Source of the DNA: Clavibacter michiganensis subsp. insidiosus
GTDB taxonomy: Bacteria > Actinomycetota > Actinomycetes > Actinomycetales > Microbacteriaceae
Direction: 5' to 3'
DNA: 64,000 bases
NCBI RefSeq assembly: GCF_002240565.1
Contig: NZ_MZMO01000001.1
Span: 1,054,001 to 1,118,000 of the forward strand
Shown here in pieces: positions 25,466 through 33,913 of the stretch. Made by a program: the position numbers and the translations under genes. How positions within the stretch are numbered: position 1 is the first letter of the stretch; every line of letters begins with the position of its first letter. The notes below the pieces were generated by a model, which was not told where the DNA came from, did no database searches, and saw only the letters and a program-made list of their open reading frames with translations.

Positions 25466-25471
25466 GGGCCG

Positions 25472-25675
25472 GTGGCCACCACCGTCATCGCCTGGATCGT
25501 GACCGTCGCCGGTGCCCTCGTCTCCCTCGACGCGCTGGCCGCGGTGGTCGTCGCGCGCCGTGCCGGCCGCCGGTCCGCCCGCCGCACGTGGCTGCAGCTC
25601 GCGATCGGCGTCGCCGGCCTCGCGCTCGGCATCGCCGGCCTCGCGCTCGGCGTCCCGCTCCTCGTCAGGTCCTGA
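25472..25675 (+). CDS. Small two-helix membrane protein
   Basis: 67 residues, GTG start. Helix one is about 5-27 (IAWIVTVAGALVSLDALAAV), then a basic loop RRAGRRSARR. Helix two carries a direct internal repeat, GLALGIAGLALGVPLL. No known family. Third-position GC and the leaderless promoter support it as expressed. It sits between the divergent paralogue pair and a Dabb protein, so any functional link is unclear. Confidence 0.55.
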   Translation: MATTVIAWIVTVAGALVSLDALAAVVVARRAGRRSARRTWLQLAIGVAGLALGIAGLALGVPLLVRS

Positions 25676-25730
25676 TCGCGACGTACGTCCTGACCGCCCC
25701 ATCGGGTCCGGACCGGGCCAGGATCCGGAC

Positions 25731-26195
25731 ATGACCATCGACGACCGCCCCGCCCTCACCGACGCCCAGCTCACCGCCCGCGACCACGTCCCCGGGCTCG
25801 TGCACCACGTCGTGCTGTTCCGGCTCCGCGACGACGCGGCGCCCGCCGACCGCGACGAGGTGGAGCGGCGGTTCCGGGCGCTCGCCGGCTCCCCGCACCC
25901 GGACGGCTCGGGGCCGTACATCCGCTCGCTGCACGCCGGTCGGCAGTCGAGCCCCGAGGGCGTCGGCCGCGGATTCGAGCTCGGCTTCGTGCTGACCTTC
26001 TCCTCGGAGGGCGACCGCAACCTCTACCTCGGGGAGCCGCTCATCGCGGATCCGGCGCGCATCGACGCGCAGCATGCGTCCTTCAAGGAGTTCGTGAGGC
26101 CGCTGCTCGCACCGGATCCGCGCGGGGTGCTGGTGTTCGACTTCACCGAACCGTCGACGTCGGCGGATGGATCAGCGGGGGCGCCAGCGGCCTGA
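25731..26195 (+). CDS. Dabb (stress-responsive A/B barrel) family protein
   Basis: 154 residues. The dimeric alpha-beta barrel domain starts at about residue 24 (VHHVVLFRLRDDAAPADRDE), with the conserved histidine pair. It has LGFVLTFSSEGDRNLYLGEP, ends in RPLLAPDPRGVLVFDF, and continues into a short Ser/Ala tail. Dabb proteins range from plant stress proteins to polyketide cyclases; the bacterial copies are mostly uncharacterised. The ATG at 25731 fits the conserved N-terminal length; an upstream frame runs through the small membrane protein gene and is rejected. Confidence 0.85.
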   Translation: MTIDDRPALTDAQLTARDHVPGLVHHVVLFRLRDDAAPADRDEVERRFRALAGSPHPDGSGPYIRSLHAGRQSSPEGVGRGFELGFVLTFSSEGDRNLYLGEPLIADPARIDAQHASFKEFVRPLLAPDPRGVLVFDFTEPSTSADGSAGAPAA

Positions 26196-26295
26196 TCCCG
26201 CGCCCCATATGCGGGCCGCGCCGTCGTCGGGGTCGCGCGGCACCGGCCCGACGGCCAGCCTGGATCGACCGCCCGACGCCGACGAGACGAGTCCC

Positions 26296-27318
26296 GTGCC
26301 CGCATCCGCCCGCCCTGCCGCCGCACCCGCGCCCTCCACCGCGCGCGCCGAGTCCGCCGAGTCCGCCGATCCGCGCCTCGACGCGCAGACGCGCCGCCCC
26401 CAGCCGTGGCTCCGCGCCGTCGCGGTCGCGCTCCTCGCCTGGGTCGTGCTCGGCGTCGCGCTCGGGCTGTCCATCGGCGTCGGGGAGGCGGCGACGCGCG
26501 CGACCGGGGCCGGCCTGATCCTCGAGGTCGTGCTGCAGGCCGTACTGATGTCCGCGATCGTCGTGCCCGCCGTCGTGCTCCTCCGGCGGCGCCTCGACCG
26601 CAGGAGCCTCGCGAGCCTCGGCCTGTCGCGGCGGATCGGACGGCCGATCGCGCTGGGCGTCGGCGTCGGAGCGGTGACAGGTGCGGTCGTCTGGGTCCCG
26701 GCCGGCCTCCTCGGCTGGATCCGCGTGGACGGCATCGACCTCGCCGCGTTCGCCGGCTTCCTCCTCCTCAACGGCGTCGTCCTCGCGCTCTACGAGGCGA
26801 TCCCCGAGGAGCTCGCCCTCCGCGGGTGCATGTGGACGAACCTCCGCGACGGCACCGGGCTCGTCATCGCGACGGTCGTGACCACCGCCCTCTTCCCGGC
26901 GACCGGCGTGGTCATCGAGTCCGGCCGCTGGATCCTCCTGACGATCACGGGATCCGACACCGGCGCCTTCACGCCGATTCCCGCCGGGAACGACGCGGTC
27001 GTGTACGTGCTCCAGCTCGGCCTGTTCGGCCTCGCGCTCATCGCCGCGCGGCGGATCCCGATGGAGGGTGCGCTCCTCATCGCGATGGCGTTCCACTGGA
27101 CGCAGCTGGCGGTGACCCGCATGCTGCTGGACCCCATGGGCTGGGCTCCGTCGGGCTGGGACGTGGCGTTCGTCGAGCCCGACGCGATCGCGCTGGTGCT
27201 CGTGCACATCGTCCTGGCCGGACTCGTCTTCGTCGCGGTGCGGAGGCGGATGGAGCGGTGGCGGCCCGAGCAGCGGCCGACACGCGGAGCCCGCGTCCAG
27301 GATCCCGACCTACGGTAG
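26296..27318 (+). CDS. CPBP-family intramembrane glutamic endopeptidase
   Basis: About 340 residues from GTG 26296; in-frame ATGs at 26209 and 26167 would lengthen a low-complexity Ala/Pro/Arg head, so the start is uncertain. Around eight membrane helices. The CPBP (Abi) motif one is EAIPEELALRG, holding the Glu-Glu and Arg of the active site, and the second motif is FHWTQ with the catalytic-site His. The usual EExxxR spacing is conserved. Relatives are CAAX-type prenyl proteases or bacteriocin-immunity proteins; no bacteriocin gene adjoins. Confidence 0.85.
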   Translation: MPASARPAAAPAPSTARAESAESADPRLDAQTRRPQPWLRAVAVALLAWVVLGVALGLSIGVGEAATRATGAGLILEVVLQAVLMSAIVVPAVVLLRRRLDRRSLASLGLSRRIGRPIALGVGVGAVTGAVVWVPAGLLGWIRVDGIDLAAFAGFLLLNGVVLALYEAIPEELALRGCMWTNLRDGTGLVIATVVTTALFPATGVVIESGRWILLTITGSDTGAFTPIPAGNDAVVYVLQLGLFGLALIAARRIPMEGALLIAMAFHWTQLAVTRMLLDPMGWAPSGWDVAFVEPDAIALVLVHIVLAGLVFVAVRRRMERWRPEQRPTRGARVQDPDLR

Positions 27319-27395
27319 GTATGTCCATGCGATCGCATGGACCAGTGGCTCCGCCCACGAGACGCGGGCCACCGCCCCACTCGTCAGGAGACCCC

Positions 27396-28184
27396 ATGAC
27401 CACCACCCGCTTCACCGACAAGGTCGTCCTCATCACGGGCGGAGGATCCGGCCTCGGCCGCGCCGCCGCCGTCCGCCTCGCCGCCGAGGGCGCGCGCGTC
27501 GCGCTCGTCGACATCTCCGAGGGCGGCCTGGTCGACACCGTCGCCGCCGTCACGGCCGCGACACCCGACGCCGAGATCCTCACCGTCCTCGCCGACGTGT
27601 CGAAGGAGTCCGACGTCGACTCCTACGTGCGCCAGACCGTCGAGCGCTTCGGCCGCATCGACGGGTTCTTCAACAACGCGGGCATCGAGGGCCGCCAGAA
27701 CCTCACCGAGGACTTCACGGCCGCCGAGTTCGACAGGGTCGTCGCCATCAACCTCCGCGGCGTGTTCCTCGGCCTCGAGAAGGTCCTCGCCGTCGTGCGC
27801 CAGCAGGGCTCCGGCATGGTCGTCAACACGGCGAGCGTCGGCGGGATCCGCGGCGTCGGCAACCAGTCCGGCTACGCGGCCGCGAAGCACGGCGTCGTCG
27901 GCCTCACGCGCAACTCGGCCGTCGAGTACGGCGAGTTCGGCATCCGCATCAACGCGATCGCGCCCGGTGCCATCTGGACGCCCATGGTCGAGGCGTCCAT
28001 GAAGCAGAGCGACGCGGACGACCCGCGGGGCTTCGCCGAGCAGTTCATCCAGGGCAACCCGACGAAGCGCTACGGCGAGGCCGAGGAGATCGCGTCGGTC
28101 GTCGCGTTCCTGCTCTCGGACGACGCGGCGTACGTCAACGCCGCCGTGCTGCCGATCGACGGCGGGCAGTCCGCGAAGTACTGA
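27396..28184 (+). CDS. Short-chain dehydrogenase/reductase (glucose 1-dehydrogenase-like)
   Basis: A 262-residue classical SDR. The cofactor motif is TGGGSGLGRAAA (about residues 14-25), with an Asp in ALVDIS after strand two that favours NAD(H). Then NNAGIEG, the catalytic Ser in VNTASVGG, and the Tyr-Lys pair in YAAAKHGVVG. The C-terminal end PIDGGQSAKY is typical. Substrate not deducible. The CAGGAG ribosome site fixes the ATG. Its transcript ends at the hairpin at 28195-28224. Confidence 0.93.
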   Translation: MTTTRFTDKVVLITGGGSGLGRAAAVRLAAEGARVALVDISEGGLVDTVAAVTAATPDAEILTVLADVSKESDVDSYVRQTVERFGRIDGFFNNAGIEGRQNLTEDFTAAEFDRVVAINLRGVFLGLEKVLAVVRQQGSGMVVNTASVGGIRGVGNQSGYAAAKHGVVGLTRNSAVEYGEFGIRINAIAPGAIWTPMVEASMKQSDADDPRGFAEQFIQGNPTKRYGEAEEIASVVAFLLSDDAAYVNAAVLPIDGGQSAKY

Positions 28185-28194
28185 CCGGTGCTGG

Positions 28195-28224
28195 CCGCGT
28201 CGGCCGCGAGGGCGGCCGGCGCGG
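28195..28224. terminator. Hairpin terminator between convergent genes
   Basis: CCGCGTCGGCC pairs with GGCCGGCGCGG (one T:G wobble), extended by two further pairs to a GAGG loop. It lies between the SDR stop and the convergent lipoprotein stop and can act on both strands. Confidence 0.65.
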
Positions 28225-28242
28225 TCCCTGTGCGCGGCTCGG

Positions 28243-28692
28243 TCAGCCGAACGGCGCCGTCGGGACCTGGCACGTCACGGGCTGACCCGGTGCCGCGGTC
28301 GAGGTCGCGATCTCCTTCACGCCGTCGACGAGGATCCGGCAGGTCAGCGCCTCCCCGTCGACCGGGGTGGCCTGCACGAACGCCCAGTCCTCGGCCGTGA
28401 CGACGGACTCGACCGACCAGATCGAGCTCGCCGAGTCGTCGCCGGGCGCGAGGGCCGCCTGGCCGACCTCCTTGACGATCGACGGGCGTCCGCGGTGCGA
28501 TGCCTCCGCGTACGAGACGTCGGTCAGGCCGCCGTCGGCCGGGCCGGTCGTGGTCACCTCGGAGGTGATCGCGTAGATGTCGGCGATGTCGTCGGCGATG
28601 CCCGAGCAGCCGGCGAGGGCGAGCGATGCGACGCCGACGACGAGGGCGATGCCGGAGCGGCGGCTCACGCTGCGGGGTGATGCGGAGGTCAT
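28243..28692 (-). CDS. Small secreted lipoprotein of unknown function
   Basis: 149 residues from ATG 28692. The signal has a basic start (RSVSRRSG) and lipobox LALAGC with lipid Cys29. The mature part has two further Cys near the C-terminus (EALTCRILVDG and PVTCQVPTAP) that could pair, in a layout reminiscent of DUF4333-type domains, though I cannot confirm it. A frame extending to 28764 would put the signal peptide internally, so the shorter start is chosen. No functional partner nearby. Confidence 0.75.
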   Translation of the reverse strand: MTSASPRSVSRRSGIALVVGVASLALAGCSGIADDIADIYAITSEVTTTGPADGGLTDVSYAEASHRGRPSIVKEVGQAALAPGDDSASSIWSVESVVTAEDWAFVQATPVDGEALTCRILVDGVKEIATSTAAPGQPVTCQVPTAPFG

Positions 28693-28795
28693 GCTCCCAG
28701 TGTGGCGAGAGGGTCGCGCGGATCTCGTCGGCCGGAGGTGCCGGGATCCCCGCCCGAGCGGCACCCGGGGACGACGCGCGGGGGAGCCTCCGCGG

Positions 28796-29878
28796 CTACC
28801 GGGCGCCCGCGCCTCCGACCACCGCGCTGCGCAGCGGCGCCGTCGCGAACTCGCGCATGCCCTCCTCGAAGGTCATCCGCGGCTCCCAGCCGAGCTCGGT
28901 GCGCAGCCGCTCGGATGACGCCGTGATGTGCCGCACGTCGCCGAGCCGGTACTCGCCGGTCGTGACGGGCACGGATCCGCCGGCCTCCCGCGCGAGCGCC
29001 TCCGCCATCTCGCCGATGGTGTGCACCGTGCCGCTGCCGACGTTGAAGGCGCGGAAGGACCCGGCCTCGCGGTCGCCGGTCCAGGCGAGCGCGGCGAGGT
29101 TCGCGCCGGCGACGTCGCGCACGTGCACGAAGTCGCGGCGCTGCCGGCCGTCCTCGAAGACGCGCGGCGCCTCGCCGCGCGCGAGGGCGGAGCGGAAGAG
29201 CGACGCGACGCCCGCGTACGGCGTGTTCTGCGGCATGCCGGGCCCGTAGACGTTGTGGTAGCGGAGGGCGGCAGCGCGGCCGCCGGTGGCGCGGGTCCAC
29301 GAGCTCGCGAGGTTCTCCTGCGCGAGCTTGGTGGTCGCGTAGACGTTGCGCGGATCCAGCGGCACGTCCTCGCCGATGAGCGTGGGGACGAGCGGCTCGC
29401 CCGTCATGGGATCCACCGGGTCGAACATCCCGGCGTCGAGGTCGGCGACGCGGCGCGCGGGCGGGCGCACCGGGCCGTCGGCGCCCTGGTAGGCGCCCTC
29501 GCCGTAGACGACCATCGAGCTCGCGAGCACGAGCCGGTCGATGCCCGCGCGGGTCATCGCGGCGAGCAGGATCGCGGTGCCGCCGTCGTTGGTCAGCACG
29601 TAGTCGGGGGCGTCGAGGAAGTCGACGCCCAGGCCGACCTTCGCGGCCTGGTGGCAGACGACGTCCACGCCGAAGAGCGCGCCGGCGACGGCGTCGGGAT
29701 CCGTGACGTCGCCGCGCACGAGCTCCACGCGCGGGTCGATCTCCGGGTCGCCGCCGTGCACGTCGGCGCGCAGCGAGTCGAGCACGCGCACGCGGCGGCC
29801 CTCCTCGAGCGCGGCCTGCACGATCGCGCCGCCGATGAACCCGGCGCCTCCCGTGACGAGGAGGATCCCGGCGCTCAC
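28796..29878 (-). CDS. NAD-dependent epimerase/dehydratase (nucleotide-sugar type)
   Basis: A 360-residue extended SDR. The NAD motif is VTGGAGFIGGAI (about residues 8-19), with an Asp-bearing end of strand two (VLDSLRAD). Catalytic Ser/Tyr/Lys lie in LASSMVVYGEG and YATTKLAQEN. Substrate-domain motifs are YHNVYGPGMP and the Arg-containing FEDGRQRRDFVHVRDVA. It resembles UDP-glucose 4-epimerase or dTDP-sugar epimerases. GTG start overlaps the mtnP stop by 4 bases, so they are co-translated, although the two reactions are not in one known pathway. Confidence 0.9.
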   Translation of the reverse strand: MSAGILLVTGGAGFIGGAIVQAALEEGRRVRVLDSLRADVHGGDPEIDPRVELVRGDVTDPDAVAGALFGVDVVCHQAAKVGLGVDFLDAPDYVLTNDGGTAILLAAMTRAGIDRLVLASSMVVYGEGAYQGADGPVRPPARRVADLDAGMFDPVDPMTGEPLVPTLIGEDVPLDPRNVYATTKLAQENLASSWTRATGGRAAALRYHNVYGPGMPQNTPYAGVASLFRSALARGEAPRVFEDGRQRRDFVHVRDVAGANLAALAWTGDREAGSFRAFNVGSGTVHTIGEMAEALAREAGGSVPVTTGEYRLGDVRHITASSERLRTELGWEPRMTFEEGMREFATAPLRSAVVGGAGAR

Positions 29879-30804
29879 GAGCGCGCGCCCGTCGTGCCGG
29901 TCGTGATGGTCGTGCCGGTGACGGGCCGCGCGACCACGGACGCGACCGCGTCCGGGTCGATGAGCGGGCGCCCGCGGTAGTCGTCGGGGACGGCCCGGAC
30001 GACCGCCTCGATCGCCCGCACGATGCGCGGCTGCGCCTCCTTCAGGCGCGTGAACACCAGGTCGGCGGTGACGGCGTCGCCCTGCTCGCCGGGGAGCGGC
30101 GCCAGGCCCGCGTCGGCGTCGGTGACGAACGACAGGTTGACCGTGCCGATGTTCAGCTCGGACGCGAGCACCACCTCCGGGTACTGCGTCATGTTGACGA
30201 TGTGCGCGCCCGCCTGGCGGAACCACAGCGACTCGGCGCGGGTGGAGAAGCGCGGGCCCTGGATCACGACGACGGTGCCCGAGGTGCGCAGCGGCCCGGC
30301 GGGATCGGCCCGGTCGCCGCCCTCGAGCTCGACCAGCGCGGTGGCCGCGAGCGCGTGCAGGTCGGGGTCGAAGGGATCCGCCGCCGAGAGGTGCTGCACG
30401 ACGCCGGCGTCGAAGAAGGTGTCGGGGCGGCCCCAGGTGCGGTCGAGGAGCTGGTCGGTGAGCACGAGCGACCCCGGCGGGTAGTCCGGCGAGACGCCGC
30501 CCACCGCGGACGACGACACGACGGCGGCGACGCCGAGCGACGCCAGCGCCCAGATGTTCGCCCGGTAGTCGATGAGGTGCGGGGCGACCGAGTGGTCCGC
30601 GCCGTGCCGGGTGAGGAACGCGACGCGGCGCCCGGCCAGCTCGCCGACCGTCACCTCGCTGGACGTGGGGCCGAACGGCGTCTCGATGCGGTGCGACGTG
30701 CTCGTCGCGGGGTCGAGCAGGGTGTACAGGCCGGATCCGCCGATGACGCCGATGTCGGCGCGCAGGGCGGATGCGGCGGTCGCCGCGGCGGGGGTGTCGG
30801 TCAC
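29875..30804 (-). CDS. mtnP: S-methyl-5'-thioadenosine phosphorylase (MTAP/PNP family)
   Basis: 309 residues. Family landmarks are IGVIGGSGLY, RHGADHSVAPHLIDYRANIW (phosphate and substrate loop), QGPRFSTRAES, and NMTQYPEVVLASELNIG near the purine pocket. It splits methylthioadenosine (from polyamine or SAM metabolism) to adenine and methylthioribose-1-phosphate. The Gln in MTQYPE differs from the MT-Ser/Thr of strict MTAPs, so a broader 6-oxopurine nucleoside activity is possible. GTG start with AAGGAG upstream. It is first in a two-gene operon with the epimerase. Confidence 0.88.
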   Translation of the reverse strand: MTDTPAAATAASALRADIGVIGGSGLYTLLDPATSTSHRIETPFGPTSSEVTVGELAGRRVAFLTRHGADHSVAPHLIDYRANIWALASLGVAAVVSSSAVGGVSPDYPPGSLVLTDQLLDRTWGRPDTFFDAGVVQHLSAADPFDPDLHALAATALVELEGGDRADPAGPLRTSGTVVVIQGPRFSTRAESLWFRQAGAHIVNMTQYPEVVLASELNIGTVNLSFVTDADAGLAPLPGEQGDAVTADLVFTRLKEAQPRIVRAIEAVVRAVPDDYRGRPLIDPDAVASVVARPVTGTTITTGTTGARS

Positions 30805-30901
30805 GTCGTGCTCCTTCGGGTGGGTGCCCAGTCAACCAGGGCGCGGTGGACGCGGGCTCGACCGCGCCCGCCGCGCCCCGGTCGGCGTCGACGGGACCCG
30901 A

Positions 30902-31675
30902 TCAGTTGAGCGGACGCGTCCCCTCGGGCAGCGCGCCGCCCGCGTAGAGGTCCTTGGCCGTGTCCTGCAGCGCGGTCAGCGCGACGCGCTGGGTCCACGG
31001 GCCGTAGGAGATGCGGCCGACGCCGAGCTCCTCGAAGCGCGCGGGGGAGAGGGATCCGGGGACGCCGATGACGGTGAGGCGCTGCGGGCCGACGGCGTCG
31101 ACGAGGGTGCGCACCTCGTCCTCCGTGAGCGGGCCGGGCACGAAGACGCTCGTGGCGCCGGCGGCCATGTAGGCGCGCGTGCGCTCGACGGCGTCGGCGA
31201 GGACGTCGGACCGGTCGCGGTCGCCGCCCCGCACGTAGGCGTCGGTGCGGGCGTTGAGCGCGAACGGCACGCCCTCGGCCTGCGCGGCGGCGACGGCCGC
31301 CTCGACCGCGCGGATCGACTCGTCGAGGGGGCGCATGCCGTCCTCCAGGTTCGCGCCGACGACGCCCACGCCGATGGCGCGGCGCACGGTCTCGCCCGCG
31401 TCCCCGTAGCCGGACTCGAGGTCGGCGGAGACGGGCTGCTCGACGGCGGCGACGATGCGGCCGATCATGTCGAGGTGGGGGTCGAGCGGGATCCTCTCGC
31501 CGTCCTCGTAGCCGAAGGTGGCGGAGATGGAGTGGCTCGCGGTGGCGAGCGCCTTCGTCTCGGGGAGCGAGCCGATGGCGGCGGCCGTGATGGCGTCCCA
31601 CACGTTCACCACCCTCAGGAGCTCGGGTGCGGTGTGGAGGTCGACGAGGGTCTGCCCGCGGGCGGCGATGGTCAT
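30902..31675 (-). CDS. Isocitrate lyase/PEP mutase family protein
   Basis: A 257-residue TIM-barrel of the PEP mutase/isocitrate lyase superfamily. VVNVWDAITAAAIGS opens the barrel. VSADLESGYGDAGETVRRAI holds the conserved metal-site acidic residues, followed by NLEDGMRP, NARTDAY and GATSVFVPGPLT. The classical isocitrate-lyase KKCGH loop is absent, so it is one of the short lyase-like members, such as oxaloacetate decarboxylases or 2,3-dimethylmalate lyase types. Substrate unknown. The start is six bases from a TAGGGT box. Confidence 0.88.
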   Translation of the reverse strand: MTIAARGQTLVDLHTAPELLRVVNVWDAITAAAIGSLPETKALATASHSISATFGYEDGERIPLDPHLDMIGRIVAAVEQPVSADLESGYGDAGETVRRAIGVGVVGANLEDGMRPLDESIRAVEAAVAAAQAEGVPFALNARTDAYVRGGDRDRSDVLADAVERTRAYMAAGATSVFVPGPLTEDEVRTLVDAVGPQRLTVIGVPGSLSPARFEELGVGRISYGPWTQRVALTALQDTAKDLYAGGALPEGTRPLN

Positions 31676-31681
31676 CCTCCG

Positions 31682-31687
31682 ACCCTA
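31682..31687 (-). promoter_or_regulatory. -10 box close to the PEP mutase family gene start
   Basis: TAGGGT on the minus strand lies six bases before the ATG at 31675. The intervening CGGAGG also resembles a ribosome site, but the TANNNT spacing points to a leaderless transcript. Confidence 0.5.
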
Positions 31688-31769
31688 GGACGGCCGGGCG
31701 CCGCGCGGCAGGCGCGGCTTCGGGAGGCGGACACGGATCCCGGCCTGCGCCATGGGGAGGAGCGGCGGA

Positions 31770-31994
31770 TCAGCGCGGGCGGTCCGCGGCGGATCGCATG
31801 GCCGAGACGACCAGGCCCGCGCCCGCCGTGAGGAGCGCGAGCGCCGCGACGAGCAGCAGCAGGCCGAGGTCGGATCCGCCGGTGTAGACGACGACCCCGG
31901 CGACGCCGAGCACGACCGCGGCGGCCAGCAGGACGGCACCGACCACGGCGGCCACGCGGCGGCGGACGGCGGCGCGGCGCTCGTGCGGATCCAT
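31770..31994 (-). CDS. Small two-helix membrane protein
   Basis: 74 residues from the ATG at 31994. A basic N-terminus (DPHERRAAVRRRVAAVVGAV) leads into helix one (about 13-34), a short loop YTGGSD, helix two (about 40-62) and a polar Arg tail. No family recognised. An in-frame start at 32165 would overlap the divergent moeA start and adds unconvincing low-complexity sequence, so the shorter form is preferred. Confidence 0.6.
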   Translation of the reverse strand: MDPHERRAAVRRRVAAVVGAVLLAAAVVLGVAGVVVYTGGSDLGLLLLVAALALLTAGAGLVVSAMRSAADRPR

Positions 31995-32127
31995 GGGCAC
32001 AGGGTCCCGCGCCCGGACCGCGACGGCAAGGCCCTGTGTCCGATGCGCGACGGCGAGGGCCGTCGGCCGGGCGTCGGGATCGGGCGGCCACCGGAGAGGA
32101 CGCGGCCGCGTCGGGGATGATGGGGTG

Positions 32128-33423
32128 ATGACCCCCGACCGCCCCGCTGGCCGCCGACGACGCACGGTCGACGAGCACCGCGCGGCCGTGTCCGCGCTCC
32201 TCGCCCCGCTCGCCGAGCTGCCCGCGGAGGAGCTGCCCGTCTCCGCCGAGGCGCTGACGGCGGATCCGCACCGGTACGCCGACCGCGTCCTCGCTCACGA
32301 CGTCACGAACCCCCTCGACCTGCCGCCGTTCCGCAACTCGCAGATGGACGGCTACGCGGTGCGCGCGGCCGACCTCGCAACTGCGAGCGACGCGCGCCCC
32401 GCCGCCCTCCGCATCGCGCCGCGCATCCCCGCGGGCGTCGCCCCGGAGCCCCTCGCGCCCGGGACCGCGGCCCCCTGCATGACCGGCGCGCCCGTCCCGC
32501 CCGGCGCCGACGCGATCGTCCCCATCGAGGCCGCGATCCCCGACCGCTTCGTCGACGAGACCGCGACCGACGCGACCGTCTCCTTCGCCGTCCCCGTGGA
32601 TCCGGGCGCCTTCGTCCGCGCGCAGGGCAGCGACCTCGCCGCGGGCGCCGTGCTCGTCGCCGCGGGCACGCGCCTCCTGCCGGCCCACTGGGGCGTCCTC
32701 GCGTCGGCCGGCGTCGCGAGCATCGCCGTGCGCCGCCGACCGGTCGTCCTCCTCCTCTCCACCGGCCTCGAGCTGCGCGGGCCCGGCGAGCAGCTCGCGC
32801 TCGGCCAGATCCACGACGCCAACTCGGTCGCGCTCGCCGCGGCTCTCACGGCCGCCGGAGCCGACGTCCGGCCGCTGCGTGTCGCCTCCGACGACGCCGA
32901 CCGCGTGCGCGACGCCCTGCGCGACGCGGCTGCCTGGATCGACCTCCTCCTCACGACGGGCGGCGTCAGCGCCGGCGCCTACGAGGTCGTGCGCGATGTC
33001 CTGGAGGGCGGCGGCCTGGAGTTCGTCTCGGTCGCGGTGCAGCCGGGCGGGCCGCAGGGGCTCGGCACGGCGGAGGTCGGCGGCGCGCGGATCCCCGTGG
33101 TCGCCTTCCCCGGCAACCCCGTGAGCGCGCTCGTCTCGTTCGAGCTCTTCCTGCGTCCGGTGCTCCGCGCCCTCGCCGGGCACTCGCGTCCCGGCCGCCC
33201 GTCGCACGAGCTGCCGCTCGCCGCCGCGCTCGACTCGCCCGCCGGCAAGCACCAGGTGCGGCGCGGGCGCCTCGACGCCGACGGGCGCGTCGTCGCGGTC
33301 GGCGGACCCGGATCCCACCTCCTGCACGCGTACGCGACAGCCACCCACCTCGTCCACATCCCCGCAGGTCTCGACCGGCTCGAGGCCGGCGACCCCGTCA
33401 CCGTCTGGAGCATCGATGACTGA
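32128..33423 (+). CDS. moeA: Molybdopterin molybdenumtransferase MoeA
   Basis: 431 residues. Landmarks are NSQMDGYAVRAADL (domain III/IV core), CMTGAPVPPGADAIVPIE, GQIHDANSVALAAAL, the MoCF-fold glycine motif LLTTGGVSAGAYEVV, and QPGGPQGLGTA before the C-terminal beta domain. It inserts molybdate into adenylated molybdopterin made by MogA. First gene of the second molybdenum operon: moaC starts within its last codons, followed by mogA/moaB and moaE with 4-base overlaps. ATG at 32128 is chosen; a GTG lies directly before it. Confidence 0.95.
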   Translation: MTPDRPAGRRRRTVDEHRAAVSALLAPLAELPAEELPVSAEALTADPHRYADRVLAHDVTNPLDLPPFRNSQMDGYAVRAADLATASDARPAALRIAPRIPAGVAPEPLAPGTAAPCMTGAPVPPGADAIVPIEAAIPDRFVDETATDATVSFAVPVDPGAFVRAQGSDLAAGAVLVAAGTRLLPAHWGVLASAGVASIAVRRRPVVLLLSTGLELRGPGEQLALGQIHDANSVALAAALTAAGADVRPLRVASDDADRVRDALRDAAAWIDLLLTTGGVSAGAYEVVRDVLEGGGLEFVSVAVQPGGPQGLGTAEVGGARIPVVAFPGNPVSALVSFELFLRPVLRALAGHSRPGRPSHELPLAAALDSPAGKHQVRRGRLDADGRVVAVGGPGSHLLHAYATATHLVHIPAGLDRLEAGDPVTVWSIDD

Positions 33424-33913
33424 TCCCGCCACGAGCGCCGCCGCGCCGTCCCTCACCCACCTGCGGCAGGACGGATCCGCGCACATGGTCGACGTCACCG
33501 ACAAGGCCACGACGAAGCGCCGCGTCGTCGCGCAGGCCGTGCTCGTGACCCGGCCCGACGTGGTCGCGTCCGTCATCTCGGGCGACCTCCCCAAGGGCGA
33601 GGCCGTCGGCACGGCGCGCATCGCGGGGATCATGGCGGCGAAGCGGACGTCCGACCTCATCCCGCTGTGCCACCCGCTGCCGATCGGCCGCATCGAGATC
33701 GACATCGCGGGCGCCGACGACCGGCTCACCGTGGTCGCGTCCGTGAGCACGACGGGCGTCACGGGCGTCGAGATGGAGGCGCTCACCGCGGCCTCGGTCG
33801 CCGCGCTCACGCTCTACGACATGGTCAAGGCGGTGGACGCGCGGGCCGTGATCACCGACGTGCTCGTGCGCGAGAAGCAGGGCGGCAAGTCCGGCGACTG
33901 GGAGCGGGCATGA
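33416..33913 (+). CDS. moaC: Cyclic pyranopterin monophosphate synthase MoaC
   Basis: 165 residues. The family opens LTHLRQDGSAHMVDVTDKAT; the core KRTSDLIPLCHPLPIGRIEI contains the catalytic-pocket His. VSTTGVTGVEMEALTAASVA and LYDMVKAVDARAVITDVLV complete the fold, and the C-terminal GGKSGDW is diagnostic. It converts the MoaA product to cPMP. ATG lies inside the moeA end (8-base overlap) and its stop overlaps the next gene by 4 bases. Confidence 0.96.
   Translation: MTDPATSAAAPSLTHLRQDGSAHMVDVTDKATTKRRVVAQAVLVTRPDVVASVISGDLPKGEAVGTARIAGIMAAKRTSDLIPLCHPLPIGRIEIDIAGADDRLTVVASVSTTGVTGVEMEALTAASVAALTLYDMVKAVDARAVITDVLVREKQGGKSGDWERA

Noticed and set aside
21738..25502. 1254-residue plus-strand open frame
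   Set aside because: It is antisense to the permease and paralogue genes and highly biased to Arg, Gly, Asp and His; a GC-rich shadow frame.
26296..27318. CPBP protease as a bacteriocin immunity partner
   Set aside because: Some relatives have that role, but no peptide gene or transporter is adjacent here.
30902..31675. True isocitrate lyase or methylisocitrate lyase
   Set aside because: The protein is too short for isocitrate lyase and lacks the KKCGH catalytic loop; only superfamily membership is supported.
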